This document shows positions 8,340-16,505 of a DNA stretch of 64,000 nucleotides, piece by piece. Source of the stretch: Streptomyces lateritius (GTDB taxonomy: Bacteria > Actinomycetota > Actinomycetes > Streptomycetales > Streptomycetaceae). The first letter of the stretch is position 1. Each line of letters opens with the position of its first letter. The notes beneath the pieces are model-generated. The model was not told the DNA's origin and did no database searches. It saw only the letters and a list, made by a program, of their open reading frames with translations. Made by a program: the position numbers and the translations under genes. The DNA is taken from assembly GCF_014649715.1 (NCBI RefSeq), contig NZ_BMTO01000008.1, forward strand, positions 235,552-299,551. The letters run 5' to 3'.

Positions 8340-9452
8340 TCAGGAGGGGTCGGGCCCCACCACGGCCCCGCAGGAGGAGCGCACCCGGAGCCGGGGCAGC
8401 AGGCTCAGATGGCGCCGCGCCGCCTCCTCGTCGGGGGCCTGCGTCAACCGCTCCACCAGCAACTCCGTCGCGTGACGGCCCACCTGGCGCTTGGGCGGGG
8501 CGACCGCCGTCAGCGGGATGTCGGCGAGCGCGGCGACCTCGTCGTCGTACGCGATCAGCGCCAGGTCCTCGGGCACCTTCACGCCGAGGTCGGCCAGGCG
8601 CCGCACGATCTCGATCGCGTCCACGTCGTTGTGGACCAGGGCCGCGCCCGCCAGGCCGGAGGTGACCGCCTCGTGCAGGGCCCGTACCGCGCGTTCGAAG
8701 CCCTCCGGGTCCTGGTCGGCCGGCACCGACTCGATCACCGGTCCGGGCGCCTCCACGCCCAGGGCCCGCAGCGCCTCGGCGTATCCGGCGCGCACCGCGA
8801 GCGCGGTCGGGCTGTCCCCGCGGGCCACCAGCAACGGCGTCCGACGGCCCAGGTCCAGCAGGTGGCGCAGGGCGAGCAGGACGCCGTGGCCGTGGTCGGA
8901 GGCCACCCGGTCCAGGCCGTCGAGCGACGATCCGGGGGCGGCGCGGCGCTCGAGGAGGACGGCGGGTACGGGAAGTGCGGCCAGCCAGTCCCCGTACGAG
9001 AACCGGTCCTCCGGGCCGCGCCAGCCGGGCGCGACGAGCACGCCCTCGGCGCCGGCCGCGAGCAGGCCCTCGGTGCGGGCCCGGTCCTCCTCGGGGCGGT
9101 AGTCCGAGATACGCAGGATGAGCCGGGCCCCCGCCCGCGCCGCGGCCTCGTGCGCACCCCGGATGACCTCGGCGAAGTAGTACGTGGCGGAGGGCGCGAG
9201 CAGCCCGAGGACCAGGCCCTCGCCGGCGCCCGCCGAGTGGCCCGCGCCGCCCCCGGTGGCCGGGCGCTCCGGCCAGGAGACCTGGCCGTGCACCCGGTCG
9301 AGGAGCCCCCTGGCCGCCAGCGCCTCGACGTCCCGGCGCGCGGTGACGGGGGAGACCCCCAGCAGAACGGCCAGGTCGGAGACGCGTGCCGTGCGGCGCT
9401 CGCGCACCAGGGCCAGCAGACGGTCGTGACGTTCGACGGAACTCTCGCGCAC
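8340..9452 (-). CDS. Transcriptional regulator, DeoR-type HTH with LacI-type sugar-binding domain
   Basis: 370 residues. Residues about 5-60 form a DeoR-type winged helix-turn-helix (RHDRLLALVRERRTARVSDL, then LGVSPVTARRDVEALAARGL). Residues about 80-365 resemble the periplasmic-binding-protein-like effector domain of LacI/GalR regulators (LVLGLLAPSATYYFAEVIRG at its start, IAYDDEVAALADIPLTAV near its end). It probably senses the sugar taken up by the adjacent ABC system and controls both that operon and the divergent DUF2264 gene. It sits between two identical palindromes (8286-8311 and 9521-9546), which are its likely operators, the second suggesting autoregulation as well. Confidence 0.9.
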   Translation of the reverse strand: MRESSVERHDRLLALVRERRTARVSDLAVLLGVSPVTARRDVEALAARGLLDRVHGQVSWPERPATGGGAGHSAGAGEGLVLGLLAPSATYYFAEVIRGAHEAAARAGARLILRISDYRPEEDRARTEGLLAAGAEGVLVAPGWRGPEDRFSYGDWLAALPVPAVLLERRAAPGSSLDGLDRVASDHGHGVLLALRHLLDLGRRTPLLVARGDSPTALAVRAGYAEALRALGVEAPGPVIESVPADQDPEGFERAVRALHEAVTSGLAGAALVHNDVDAIEIVRRLADLGVKVPEDLALIAYDDEVAALADIPLTAVAPPKRQVGRHATELLVERLTQAPDEEAARRHLSLLPRLRVRSSCGAVVGPDPS

Positions 9453-9520
9453 GGCGTTCCTCCCCCTCGCGGTGTGGTGGTCCGGCGGGACGCCGCCCCG
9501 TCTCAGACCTTAATGCAATA

Positions 9521-9546
9521 TGATCGAACGGCGGGAGTTTCGATCA
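9521..9546. promoter_or_regulatory. Operator palindrome of the sugar locus, copy 2
   Basis: TGATCGAA (9521-9528), ten bases, TTCGATCA (9539-9546), with the same arms and spacing as the copy at 8286-8311. It lies in the divergent gap between the regulator and the DUF2264 gene. A further half-site, TTCGATC, lies at 9567-9573 inside the predicted DUF2264 promoter. Confidence 0.8.
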
Positions 9547-9560
9547 TTCGGTCCAGTCCA

Positions 9561-9589
9561 TTGACGTTCGATCGAGCCGTGTTCATGAT
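9561..9589 (+). promoter_or_regulatory. Predicted promoter of the DUF2264 gene
   Basis: -35 TTGACG (9561-9566), 17-bp spacer, -10 CATGAT (9584-9589). The spacer contains an operator half-site TTCGATC (9567-9573), so a bound regulator would directly occlude polymerase. Confidence 0.6.
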
Positions 9590-9624
9590 TCCGGGCGACG
9601 CCTCAGTCCGCCTCAGGGAGCATC

Positions 9625-11451
9625 ATGCCCACGCCGCCCGAGAACCGTGAGCTCAGTCCGTTCACCGGCTGGACCCGCGCCCACTGGGAGGACCGCGCCG
9701 ACCGACTCCTCCTCGCCGTACGCCCGTACGCCACGCCCCGCCACGGACTGATCGACCTGCCCGGACCCCGCCCCAGCTGGTCCGGCGTACGCTCCGACGG
9801 CCTCGAAGGCTACGCCCGCACGTTCCTCCTCGCCGCCCTTCGCGTCGCGGGCGCCCACGGCGACGACCCCCTCGGCCATCTCCCCCGCTACGCCGCGGGA
9901 CTTGAGGCCGGAACCGAGGCGCCCGGCTCCACCGGGCCCGAATCCTGGCCCCTTTCGACCGACGTGCGTCAGGCCGTCGTCGAATCCGCCTCCGTCGCGC
10001 TCGCGCTGCGCCTGACCCGGCCCTGGCTCTGGGACGCCCTCGACGACCGCACCCGGCAACGCGCCGTCGACTGGCTGCTGCCCGCCCTCGCGCCCTCGCC
10101 CGTCGACAACAACTGGTGGCTCTTCGGCCTCACCGTCGCCGGCTTCCTCCAGGACGCCGGCGTCGAGACGGACCGCGCCGCCGCCGCCATCGACCGGTCC
10201 CTCGACCGCATCGAGCACTGGTACCTCGGAGAGGGCTGGTACAGCGACGGCGACAACCGCGCCTTCGACCACTACAACGCCTGGGCCCTGCACTTCTACC
10301 CCGTCCTGCACGCCCACCTCTCCGGCGACCAGGACCTCCTCGCCCGCTACGGCCCGCGGCTGCGCGCCCAACTCGACGACCACGTCCACCTCTTCGACGC
10401 CGACGGAGCGCCCCTCCCGTACGGCCGCTCCCTCATCTACCGCTTCGCCGCCGCGGCCGCCCCCTGGCTCGGCGCCCTCACCGGCCACACGCCGCTCACC
10501 CCCGGCGCCACCCGCCGCCTCGCCTCAGGCGCCCTGCGGCACTTCCTCGACCGCGGCGCCACCGACGAGCACGGCCTGCTCACCCTCGGCTGGTACGGCC
10601 CGCACCCACCACTCGTGCAGAGCTACTCCGGCCCCGCCTCGCCCTACTGGGCCGCCAAGGGGTTCCTCGGCCTCCTCCTCCCGGCCGGCCACCCCGTCTG
10701 GACCGACCGCGAGGAGCCGCTCCCCGCCGAGCGCGCCGACACCGTCCGCCCCGTCGCGCCGGCCGGGCTGCTCATCCATTCCACCGCGGGCGACGGACTC
10801 GTACGCCTCCACAACCACGGCAGCAACCATGTGGCCGCCCACGAAGCGGGCGGGGACGACGCCGGCTACGGCCGCTTCGCGTACTCCACCCGTACCGGAC
10901 CGACCGCCCCGCCCGACCCGGCCGACAACCACTTCGCCCTGGTCGTCGACGGCCGGGTCACCCGGCGCGGGCCCGCCGTGCCCGTCTCCACCGGCCCCTG
11001 CTGGGCCGCCTCCCTGCACACCCCGCTGCCCGGCGTCCGGGTCGTCTCCGCGACCCTCGCGCACGGCCGCGCCGAGGTCCGCGCCCACCTCGTCCTGGGC
11101 GCCCCGGAGGGAACGCCCGTACGCCAGACCGGCTGGGCCACCACCCCCGAAGGCCCCACTGCCCAGCTCCACCCGGTCCACGGCTACCCACCGGCCGCCG
11201 ACCCCGTCCCCCTCACCACCGGCGCCACTCTCCAGGGCCCGAAGACCCGCACCGCGGCCCTGCACTCCACCACCAGCGGCGCCGAGTCCCTCTTCGTGTC
11301 CCTCGCCTCCCTCACCGCCGAGCCGGACCCGGCCCCCGTCACCACCCTCGCGACCGTCCAGGTCAGCGGCCGTACCCTCCACGTGACCTGGCGGGACGGC
11401 ACGACCGCACGACTCACCCTCGGCCCGGAGGATCACCCGGGCGTCGGCTAA
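9625..11451 (+). CDS. DUF2264 domain-containing protein
   Basis: 608 residues. The N-terminal 360 or so match the DUF2264 pattern (FTGWTRAHWEDRADRLL near the start, then NNWWLFGLTVAGFLQDAGV, WYSDGDNRAFDHYNAWAL and QSYSGPASPYWAAKGFLGLL). It is rich in aromatic and acidic residues, in the style of alpha/alpha-toroid carbohydrate enzymes; this resemblance is my inference. The rest is a beta-rich domain. No signal peptide is seen, so it is probably cytoplasmic and would act on an imported oligosaccharide. The ATG at 9625 follows AGGGAG (9613-9618). It is divergent from the regulator and shares its operator, which ties it to the neighbouring sugar importer. Enzymatic activity is unproven. Confidence 0.85.
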   Translation: MPTPPENRELSPFTGWTRAHWEDRADRLLLAVRPYATPRHGLIDLPGPRPSWSGVRSDGLEGYARTFLLAALRVAGAHGDDPLGHLPRYAAGLEAGTEAPGSTGPESWPLSTDVRQAVVESASVALALRLTRPWLWDALDDRTRQRAVDWLLPALAPSPVDNNWWLFGLTVAGFLQDAGVETDRAAAAIDRSLDRIEHWYLGEGWYSDGDNRAFDHYNAWALHFYPVLHAHLSGDQDLLARYGPRLRAQLDDHVHLFDADGAPLPYGRSLIYRFAAAAAPWLGALTGHTPLTPGATRRLASGALRHFLDRGATDEHGLLTLGWYGPHPPLVQSYSGPASPYWAAKGFLGLLLPAGHPVWTDREEPLPAERADTVRPVAPAGLLIHSTAGDGLVRLHNHGSNHVAAHEAGGDDAGYGRFAYSTRTGPTAPPDPADNHFALVVDGRVTRRGPAVPVSTGPCWAASLHTPLPGVRVVSATLAHGRAEVRAHLVLGAPEGTPVRQTGWATTPEGPTAQLHPVHGYPPAADPVPLTTGATLQGPKTRTAALHSTTSGAESLFVSLASLTAEPDPAPVTTLATVQVSGRTLHVTWRDGTTARLTLGPEDHPGVG

Positions 11452-11457
11452 CACCCC

Positions 11458-12231
11458 CTACCTCGGTCCGTACGCGCGGCCCGCCCTGGAGGACACCCCT
11501 CCGAGCAGGCCGCGCGGCGCCAGCTTCACCACGCCCATCAGGGCCTTGTACCGGGGATCGGGGATGGAGAGCGTCCGGCCCCGCGCCAGGTCGGACAGGG
11601 CCGTCGCCACCAGCTTGTCGGCGTCCAGCCACATCCAGCGCGGGATGTTGTCCGTCCCCATCCCGGCCCGTTCGTGGAACTCCGTACGGACGAAGCCCGG
11701 GCACAGCGCCATCAGCCGCACTCCGCTGCCCGCCAGGTCCCGCGCCGCGCCCTGGGTGAATTGCACCACCCACGCCTTCGACGCGCCGTACGTGCCGCGC
11801 GGCAGGAAGGCGGCCACCGAGGCCACGTTCACCACGCCGCCGCGGCCCCGCGTGCGCATGGACCGGGCCGCCGCCGACGTCAGCCGCAGCACCGCCTCGC
11901 AGTGCACCGTCAGCATCTTCAGCTCGTCGGCCATGGGCACGTCCAGGAACTGGCCCTTGTTGCCGAAACCGGCGTTGTTCACCAGGAGGTCCACCGGCTG
12001 CCTGGGATCGGAGAGCCGGGCCTCGACCGCGGCGATCCCCTTCTCCTCGGCCAGGTCCGCCGCGAGGACCTCGGCCTCGACGCCGTGCCGGTCGTGCAGC
12101 TCGGTCGCCTGCTCCCGCAGCCTCTTCACATCGCGGGCCACGAGCACGACATCGTGCCCGTCCGCCGCCAGTCTCCGCGCGAACGCGGCCCCGATGCCCG
12201 CCGTCGCGCCCGTAATCAGTGCAGTCGTCAT
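11458..12231 (-). CDS. Short-chain dehydrogenase/reductase (SDR) family oxidoreductase
   Basis: 257 residues, classical SDR length. The cofactor motif TGATAGIGAAFARRL is at the N-terminus, NNAGFG follows, and the catalytic YGASKAW (YxxxK) is present with an upstream Ser in VASVAAF. The start is ATG 12231 (MTTALITGATAG); an earlier in-frame ATG would add 19 residues before the Rossmann fold. It converges with the DUF2264 gene, stopping 6 bp beyond its end. Substrate unknown; a role in lipid or sterol-like carbonyl reduction is possible but not shown. Confidence 0.92.
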   Translation of the reverse strand: MTTALITGATAGIGAAFARRLAADGHDVVLVARDVKRLREQATELHDRHGVEAEVLAADLAEEKGIAAVEARLSDPRQPVDLLVNNAGFGNKGQFLDVPMADELKMLTVHCEAVLRLTSAAARSMRTRGRGGVVNVASVAAFLPRGTYGASKAWVVQFTQGAARDLAGSGVRLMALCPGFVRTEFHERAGMGTDNIPRWMWLDADKLVATALSDLARGRTLSIPDPRYKALMGVVKLAPRGLLGGVSSRAGRAYGPR

Positions 12232-12294
12232 AGCGGCACGGTAGTGCCCCGCGCGAGCGCCACCGAGGCCAGTGGTGCCCGCGGACACGGCCGA

Positions 12295-12333
12295 GGTCGT
12301 GTCGGGCCAGGCGCGACTTCACGGACGCGGCCT
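12295..12333. repeat. Internally deleted copy of the dispersed repeat at 41324-41502
   Basis: The first eight bases (GGTCGTGT) equal the left end of the full-length element. The next 31 bases (12303-12333) match the right end of that element at 27 of 31 positions (41471-41501). So both ends are present and the roughly 140-bp middle is missing. A second right-end-like fragment (GGACACGGCC) abuts it on the left. It lies between the SDR and MOSC genes. Confidence 0.65.
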
Positions 12334-13021
12334 AGGACGAGACCGGGGCCCCGGTTCCGTACTTCGCCGCGTGCGTGCGGGCGAGGGCGAGGAGACCCGG
12401 CTCCATCCACTCGGCGGCGGCCAGGGTGCTCGGCAGCAGCGCGCGGTCGGCCGTCGCGGCCCGGTGCATCAGCGCGACCGTGACCTCGTGGTCCGGCCGG
12501 CGCAGGACCGTCACCGGGTCGCCGGCCGCGAGCTCGCCCGGCTCGATCACCCGCAGCATCGCGCCCGGGCCGGCCGTCGACCGGGTGAAGCGCCGGACCC
12601 AGCCCTGCTCCTCCACGAAGGCGGCGAAGGTGCGACAGGGGATGCGGCTCCCGGTCACTTCGAGGACCACGTCCCGGCCGATCCGCCAACGCTCCCCGAT
12701 CAGGGACCCGTTCACATCGAGCCCGAGGGTGGTGAGGTTCTCCCCAAAGGAACCGTTGGCCAGCGGCCTGCCCAGTTCGGTCTCCCAGAGGTCCATGTCC
12801 TCCCGGGCGAAGGCGTACACCGCGCGGTGGTCGCCGCCGTGGAAGCGCAGGTCGCACACCGCGTCCCCGGCGACCCCGCTCGCCCCGACGCCCCGCGGGC
12901 CCGGCGCCTCGACCCGTACCGGCCCTTCGACCGGACGCTTGTCGATACCCGTCGTCCCGGACGGGGCGTCGGTGTAATCCACGGCCTTGGCCCGGCCCGC
13001 ATTCACGCTCAGCACCTTCAT
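12332..13021 (-). CDS. MOSC domain-containing protein (YiiM-like)
   Basis: 229 residues. The MOSC fold, first described from molybdenum-cofactor sulfurase C-termini, spans about residues 25-170: GDAVCDLRFHGGDHRAVYAF, GENLTTLGLD and the conserved Cys in GSRIPCRTF. Stand-alone MOSC proteins of the YiiM group handle molybdopterin-dependent N-hydroxyl reductions in other bacteria; the role here is inferred only from family. It is divergent from a LysR regulator with 89 bp between the starts, so the regulator may control it. Confidence 0.88.
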   Translation of the reverse strand: MKVLSVNAGRAKAVDYTDAPSGTTGIDKRPVEGPVRVEAPGPRGVGASGVAGDAVCDLRFHGGDHRAVYAFAREDMDLWETELGRPLANGSFGENLTTLGLDVNGSLIGERWRIGRDVVLEVTGSRIPCRTFAAFVEEQGWVRRFTRSTAGPGAMLRVIEPGELAAGDPVTVLRRPDHEVTVALMHRAATADRALLPSTLAAAEWMEPGLLALARTHAAKYGTGAPVSS

Positions 13022-13061
13022 ACCGGCACCTTAGAGGCCCAAAGCGGAGCGCTCTCAAAGC

Positions 13062-13098
13062 AGCGAACGACTATTGGCCGTGAATCCCAAGGTTCGCT
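13062..13098. promoter_or_regulatory. Inverted repeat in the MOSC/LysR divergent gap
   Basis: AGCGAAC (13062-13068) and GTTCGCT (13092-13098) form a 7-bp perfect inverted repeat about three helical turns apart, flanking the -35 of the LysR gene. It is a candidate binding site for the LysR protein; LysR sites usually have a closer T-N11-A core, so this is tentative. Confidence 0.35.
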
Positions 13099-13104
13099 TA
13101 TGCT
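13074..13104 (+). promoter_or_regulatory. Promoter giving a leaderless LysR transcript
   Basis: -35 TTGGCC (13074-13079), 19-bp spacer, -10 TATGCT (13099-13104), then exactly six bases to the ATG at 13111. No Shine-Dalgarno is present, so transcription probably starts at the A of the start codon. Confidence 0.65.
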
Positions 13105-13110
13105 CGACCT

Positions 13111-14004
13111 ATGATCGAGGCCCGTCATCTCCGCGTCCTGCGCGCCGTCGCCGCCACCGGCTCCTTCTCCGCCGCCGCGCGCGAACTGGGCTGCACGCAG
13201 CCCGCGGTGAGCCAGCAGATGAAGGCGCTCGAATCCTCCGCGGGCACGCCGCTGCTGATCCGGACCGGCCGGGAGATGCGCCTCACCCAGGCGGGTGAGG
13301 CCCTGGTCCGTCACGCCTCCGGGATCCTCGCCGGGCTGACGGCGGCCGAGGAGGAGGTGGCCGCCATCGCCGGACTGCGGGCGGGCCGCGTCCGCCTGGT
13401 CTCCTTCCCCAGCGGCAGCTCCACCCTGGTCCCCACCGCCCTCGCCGCGCTGCGGGCGGCGCACCCGGGCACCCGGGTCTCGCTGGTGGAGGCCGAGCCT
13501 CCGCGCTCGGTGGAGATGCTCCGGGAGGGTGACTGCGACGTGGCCCTCGCCTTCCGGTACGGAGCGGGCCCGGCCGAGTGGGACGACCTGGTGGTCCGGC
13601 CGCTGCTCGCGGACCGGCTCGTCGGCCTGGTGCCGGACGGACACCGGCTCGCGGACGCGGAGTCGGTGGGGATCGCCGAACTGGCCGGTGAATCCTGGAT
13701 CGCGGGATGCCCGCGCTGCCGTCGCCAGCTGGTGGAGGTCTGTGAGGAGGCCGGCTTCACGCCGCGCATCGACTTCGCCACCGACGACTACCCGGCGGTG
13801 GTGGGGCTGGTCGGGGCCGGTCTGGGAGTGGCCGTCCTGCCGGAACTCGCCATCGAGTCGGTGCGGCCCAAGGGCGCGAGGACCGTGGCCGTGGAACCGG
13901 CCGTCGAACGCGAGATCGTCGCCCTCACGCTGCCCGATCTGGCTCAGGTGCCGGCCGTCGCCGCGACTCTGGACGAACTCTCCCGCGCGGCCACGCGCGC
14001 GTAA
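13111..14004 (+). CDS. LysR family transcriptional regulator
   Basis: 297 residues, normal LysR length. The N-terminal winged helix-turn-helix (residues about 1-60) contains GSFSAAARELGCTQPAVSQQ. The effector-binding domain (about 88-290) starts at GRVRLVSFPSGSSTLVPTAL. It is divergent from the MOSC gene and may regulate it and itself. The transcript looks leaderless: a -10 TATGCT ends six bases before the ATG and there is no ribosome site. A CxxC pair (GCPRCRRQL, about residue 195) in the effector domain is unusual and could be redox-active or metal-binding. Confidence 0.93.
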   Translation: MIEARHLRVLRAVAATGSFSAAARELGCTQPAVSQQMKALESSAGTPLLIRTGREMRLTQAGEALVRHASGILAGLTAAEEEVAAIAGLRAGRVRLVSFPSGSSTLVPTALAALRAAHPGTRVSLVEAEPPRSVEMLREGDCDVALAFRYGAGPAEWDDLVVRPLLADRLVGLVPDGHRLADAESVGIAELAGESWIAGCPRCRRQLVEVCEEAGFTPRIDFATDDYPAVVGLVGAGLGVAVLPELAIESVRPKGARTVAVEPAVEREIVALTLPDLAQVPAVAATLDELSRAATRA

Positions 14005-14137
14005 CGCCGTTCAGGTGCGGGGCCGCCGTTCACCGGCGGAATCAAGGGGCCGGGCGGGGGCGTTTCCCGGCCCCGTTCTCTCGACTGCCGCGAACTGCTC
14101 TTCCCTTGCCGTGCAGATGCCGTGCAGAAACGTTCCT

Positions 14138-14491
14138 TCAGGCGTGTCCCACGCCTGCCGAACTCGATGCCGATGCCGTGGTCGATGGGCTGGCCGCCGC
14201 CGTGATCAGGCGATTTCGGGCACGTCCCATGAGCTCTTCGCGTTCGTCCTCGGTGAGGCCGCCCCATACGCCGTAGGGCTCCCGTACCGCGAGTGCGTGT
14301 GCCGCACACTCCGCGCGTACCGGGCACCGCATGCAGACCTCTTTCGCCGAGTTCTCACGCGCACTCCGTGCCGCGCCGCGCTCTCCCTCGGGGTGGAAGA
14401 ACAGGGAGCTGTCCACCCCGCGGCAGGCCGCGAGGAGTTGCCAGTCCCACAGATCGGCGTTGGGTCCGGGAAGGCGGGAGAAATCTGCCAT
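14138..14491 (-). CDS. whiD: WhiB-family iron-sulfur regulator WhiD
   Basis: 117 residues. A Wbl protein with the four cluster-binding cysteines at 23, 53, 56 and 62, followed by the GVWGG turn and a basic C-terminus. The Cys positions equal those of S. coelicolor WhiD, and the gene is adjacent and divergent to bldM, as there. WhiD carries a [4Fe-4S] cluster, contacts the principal sigma factor and is needed for spore maturation. In this actinobacterial block the mycobacterial counterpart is whiB3. No GGAGG-like site stands directly before ATG 14491; the region upstream has a long leader with a GC hairpin. Confidence 0.93.
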   Translation of the reverse strand: MADFSRLPGPNADLWDWQLLAACRGVDSSLFFHPEGERGAARSARENSAKEVCMRCPVRAECAAHALAVREPYGVWGGLTEDEREELMGRARNRLITAAASPSTTASASSSAGVGHA

Positions 14492-14949
14492 TGCGCTTGT
14501 CCCCTTGAAACCGTGTCGAACGGATAGGTGGGCGGGTGGATGGCTGATGGGGGCTGATGGGTGGGGGCCTTTCGCCCCCCGGGGTCTCGGCTACCCGCTC
14601 TCGCGGGATCGACCCGACCGTACAACTACTGTCTAAGTAGATGTAAATATGACTCATTGCGAATCTAGCCACAGACACCACAAAAAGGGAAGAAAACCCG
14701 CTAAATGGGGCATAGCTTCCGATGGTGGGCAGATAGGTCGCGTCGCTCTCCTCCGCGCACGCCTCCTCACGTAGAGTGCCGAAGGCGGCCGCCGACCCGT
14801 AACTCTTTCGAGTGACCGTCGTTGAGAGTGCGGAGGCGGTTGAAGGAACAAGCGCTCGGGCAGATGTCCGAGGGCGTCAACCGCACAGGTGACGATACGT
14901 ACCAGCCCTGGAGGCTCAAGGTGACGCGCATCAGCTGCGGAGGGCGGCC
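14492..14949. other. whiD-bldM divergent intergenic region
   Basis: 458 bp without a gene. It holds the SigBldN-type promoter of bldM (14798-14825). On the whiD side there is a G/C-run hairpin near 14562-14580 and an unusually AT-rich stretch at about 14620-14710, where whiD promoters are likely. I cannot assign the whiD promoter elements with confidence. Confidence 0.6.
14798..14825 (+). promoter_or_regulatory. SigBldN-type promoter of bldM
   Basis: CGTAAC (14798-14803), exactly 16 bases, CGTTGA (14820-14825). This equals the promoter sequence recognised by the developmental ECF sigma factor BldN at bldM in S. coelicolor. The predicted leader to the bldM ATG is about 118 nt. Confidence 0.88.
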
Positions 14950-15561
14950 ATGACATCCGTCCTCGTCTGCGACGACTCCCCGCTTGCCCGAGAGGCGCTT
15001 CGCCGCGCGGTCGCGACCGTGCCCGGTGTGGAGCGCGTGACCACCGCCGCCAACGGCGAGGAAGTCCTCCGCCGCTGGGGTGCGGACCGCTCGGACCTGA
15101 TTCTGATGGACGTACGCATGCCCGGTCTGGGCGGCGTGGAGACTGTCCGCCGGCTGCTGTCCGCGGACCCGGGCGCCCGCATCATCATGCTCACCGTCGC
15201 CGAGGACCTGGACGGCGTCGCGCTCGCGGTCGCCGCCGGGGCCCGTGGCTACCTGCACAAGGACGCCTCGCGCGCCGAACTGCGGGCCACGGTCACCCAG
15301 GCCCTCGCCGACCCGACCTGGCGCCTCGCCCCGCGTCGACTGCGGTCGGCCGAGATGGGCGCTGCGCCGACCCTCACCGCGCGCGAGATCCAGGTGCTCG
15401 AAGGTATGAGCCACGGCAGGTCCAACGCGGAGATCGGACGCGAGCTCTTCCTCTCGGAGGACACCGTCAAGACCCACGCGCGGCGCCTGTTCAAGAAGCT
15501 CGGCGCATCGGACCGCGCGCACGCCGTCGCCCTCGGCTTCCGCTGGGGTCTCGTCCGTTAG
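14950..15561 (+). CDS. bldM: Developmental response regulator BldM
   Basis: 203 residues. An N-terminal receiver domain (residues about 1-120; acidic pair D8-D9, candidate phospho-site D54 in LILMDVRMP, Lys in GYLHKDA) and a C-terminal LuxR/NarL-type helix-turn-helix (LTAREIQVLEGMSHGRSNAE, TVKTHARRLFKKLG). BldM is an orphan, atypical response regulator required for aerial hyphae and sporulation; in S. coelicolor D54 is dispensable. No kinase gene is adjacent. Transcription from the SigBldN promoter places it in the bldD-bldN-bldM cascade. A GGAGGG ribosome site ends six bases before the ATG. Confidence 0.96.
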   Translation: MTSVLVCDDSPLAREALRRAVATVPGVERVTTAANGEEVLRRWGADRSDLILMDVRMPGLGGVETVRRLLSADPGARIIMLTVAEDLDGVALAVAAGARGYLHKDASRAELRATVTQALADPTWRLAPRRLRSAEMGAAPTLTAREIQVLEGMSHGRSNAEIGRELFLSEDTVKTHARRLFKKLGASDRAHAVALGFRWGLVR

Positions 15562-15742
15562 GGGGGTGCCCGTATCCCCGTCCGCCGTCGGCGGGCGGGG
15601 CGGCTCTGGTTTCGGGCCGTGACAGCGGCTCGAGTCCCCGCCGGGACAGGGGCTTGTGTCACTTACGCGCGGGATGCCGCATCCTTGAGGTGTGGAGTTC
15701 CTCGGGGACGAGTCGATCGAGCGGGAGGGGAGGGCGCAGGAG

Positions 15743-16435
15743 ATGAGTTCCGGCGCACCTGCTCATAACGCTTCGGTGCACAACTACGGACGCGGTGCCG
15801 CGAATCCTCAGGCGTCGAGGCACCATGGAGCGATGCGCGACGACGAGACCGTGGGGTCCCCCATGCCCGCAGGGCAGGGTGAGATCGGCGCACTCGTCCA
15901 CCGCGCCGTCGAGGGCGACGAGCAGGCGACGCACGATCTCCTGGCGCGCGTGCACCCGCTCGCCCTGCGCTACTGCCGTACGCGGCTGAGTCGCCTGCCC
16001 GGTGACGCTCGTCACTTCGTGGAGGACCTCGCGCAGGAGGTCTGCGTCGCCGTCCTGATGGCGCTGCCGCGCTACAAGGACACCGGCAGGCCGTTCGAGG
16101 CCTTCGTCTTCGCCATCGCCGGACACAAGGTCGCCGATCTGCAGCGGGCCGCCATGCGGCACCCCGGCTCGACGGCCGTGCCCTCCGACGAGATGCCGGA
16201 GCGGCCCGACGACTCGCTGGGTCCCGAGGAGCGCGCGCTGCTCAGCGACGACGCGGAGTGGGCCAAGAAGCTCCTCGCCAACCTCCCCGAGAACCAGCGC
16301 GAGCTGCTGGTGCTCCGGGTCGCGGTCGGGCTCACCGCGGAGGAGACCGGCCAGATGCTCGGGATGTCGCCGGGTGCGGTACGGGTGGCGCAGCACCGCG
16401 CGCTCAGCCGCCTGCGGGCACTGGCCGAGCAGTAA
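15743..16435 (+). CDS. sigD: ECF RNA polymerase sigma factor (SigD/ShbA group)
   Basis: 230 residues with the chosen ATG 15743, which is preceded by a purine-rich ribosome site (GGGAGGGGAGGG, 15723-15734). A GTG at 15692 and an ATG at 15833 are alternatives with poorer sites. Region 2 (about residues 60-130) contains the -10 recognition helices around FVEDLAQEVCVAVLMALPRY. Region 4 (about 170-225) contains LPENQRELLVLRVAVGLTAE and the helix MLGMSPGAVRVAQHRALSRL. Synteny with M. tuberculosis sigD next to guaB2 supports orthology. I believe the S. griseus orthologue is ShbA, which drives hrdB transcription (from memory). No anti-sigma gene is adjacent. Confidence 0.9.
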   Translation: MSSGAPAHNASVHNYGRGAANPQASRHHGAMRDDETVGSPMPAGQGEIGALVHRAVEGDEQATHDLLARVHPLALRYCRTRLSRLPGDARHFVEDLAQEVCVAVLMALPRYKDTGRPFEAFVFAIAGHKVADLQRAAMRHPGSTAVPSDEMPERPDDSLGPEERALLSDDAEWAKKLLANLPENQRELLVLRVAVGLTAEETGQMLGMSPGAVRVAQHRALSRLRALAEQ

Positions 16436-16505
16436 GGGTCGACGGGGGCCGGTGGCCCTCACGTACACGTATGAACGTACAAAGCTTCTCGGTGATCTTG
16501 ATCGT

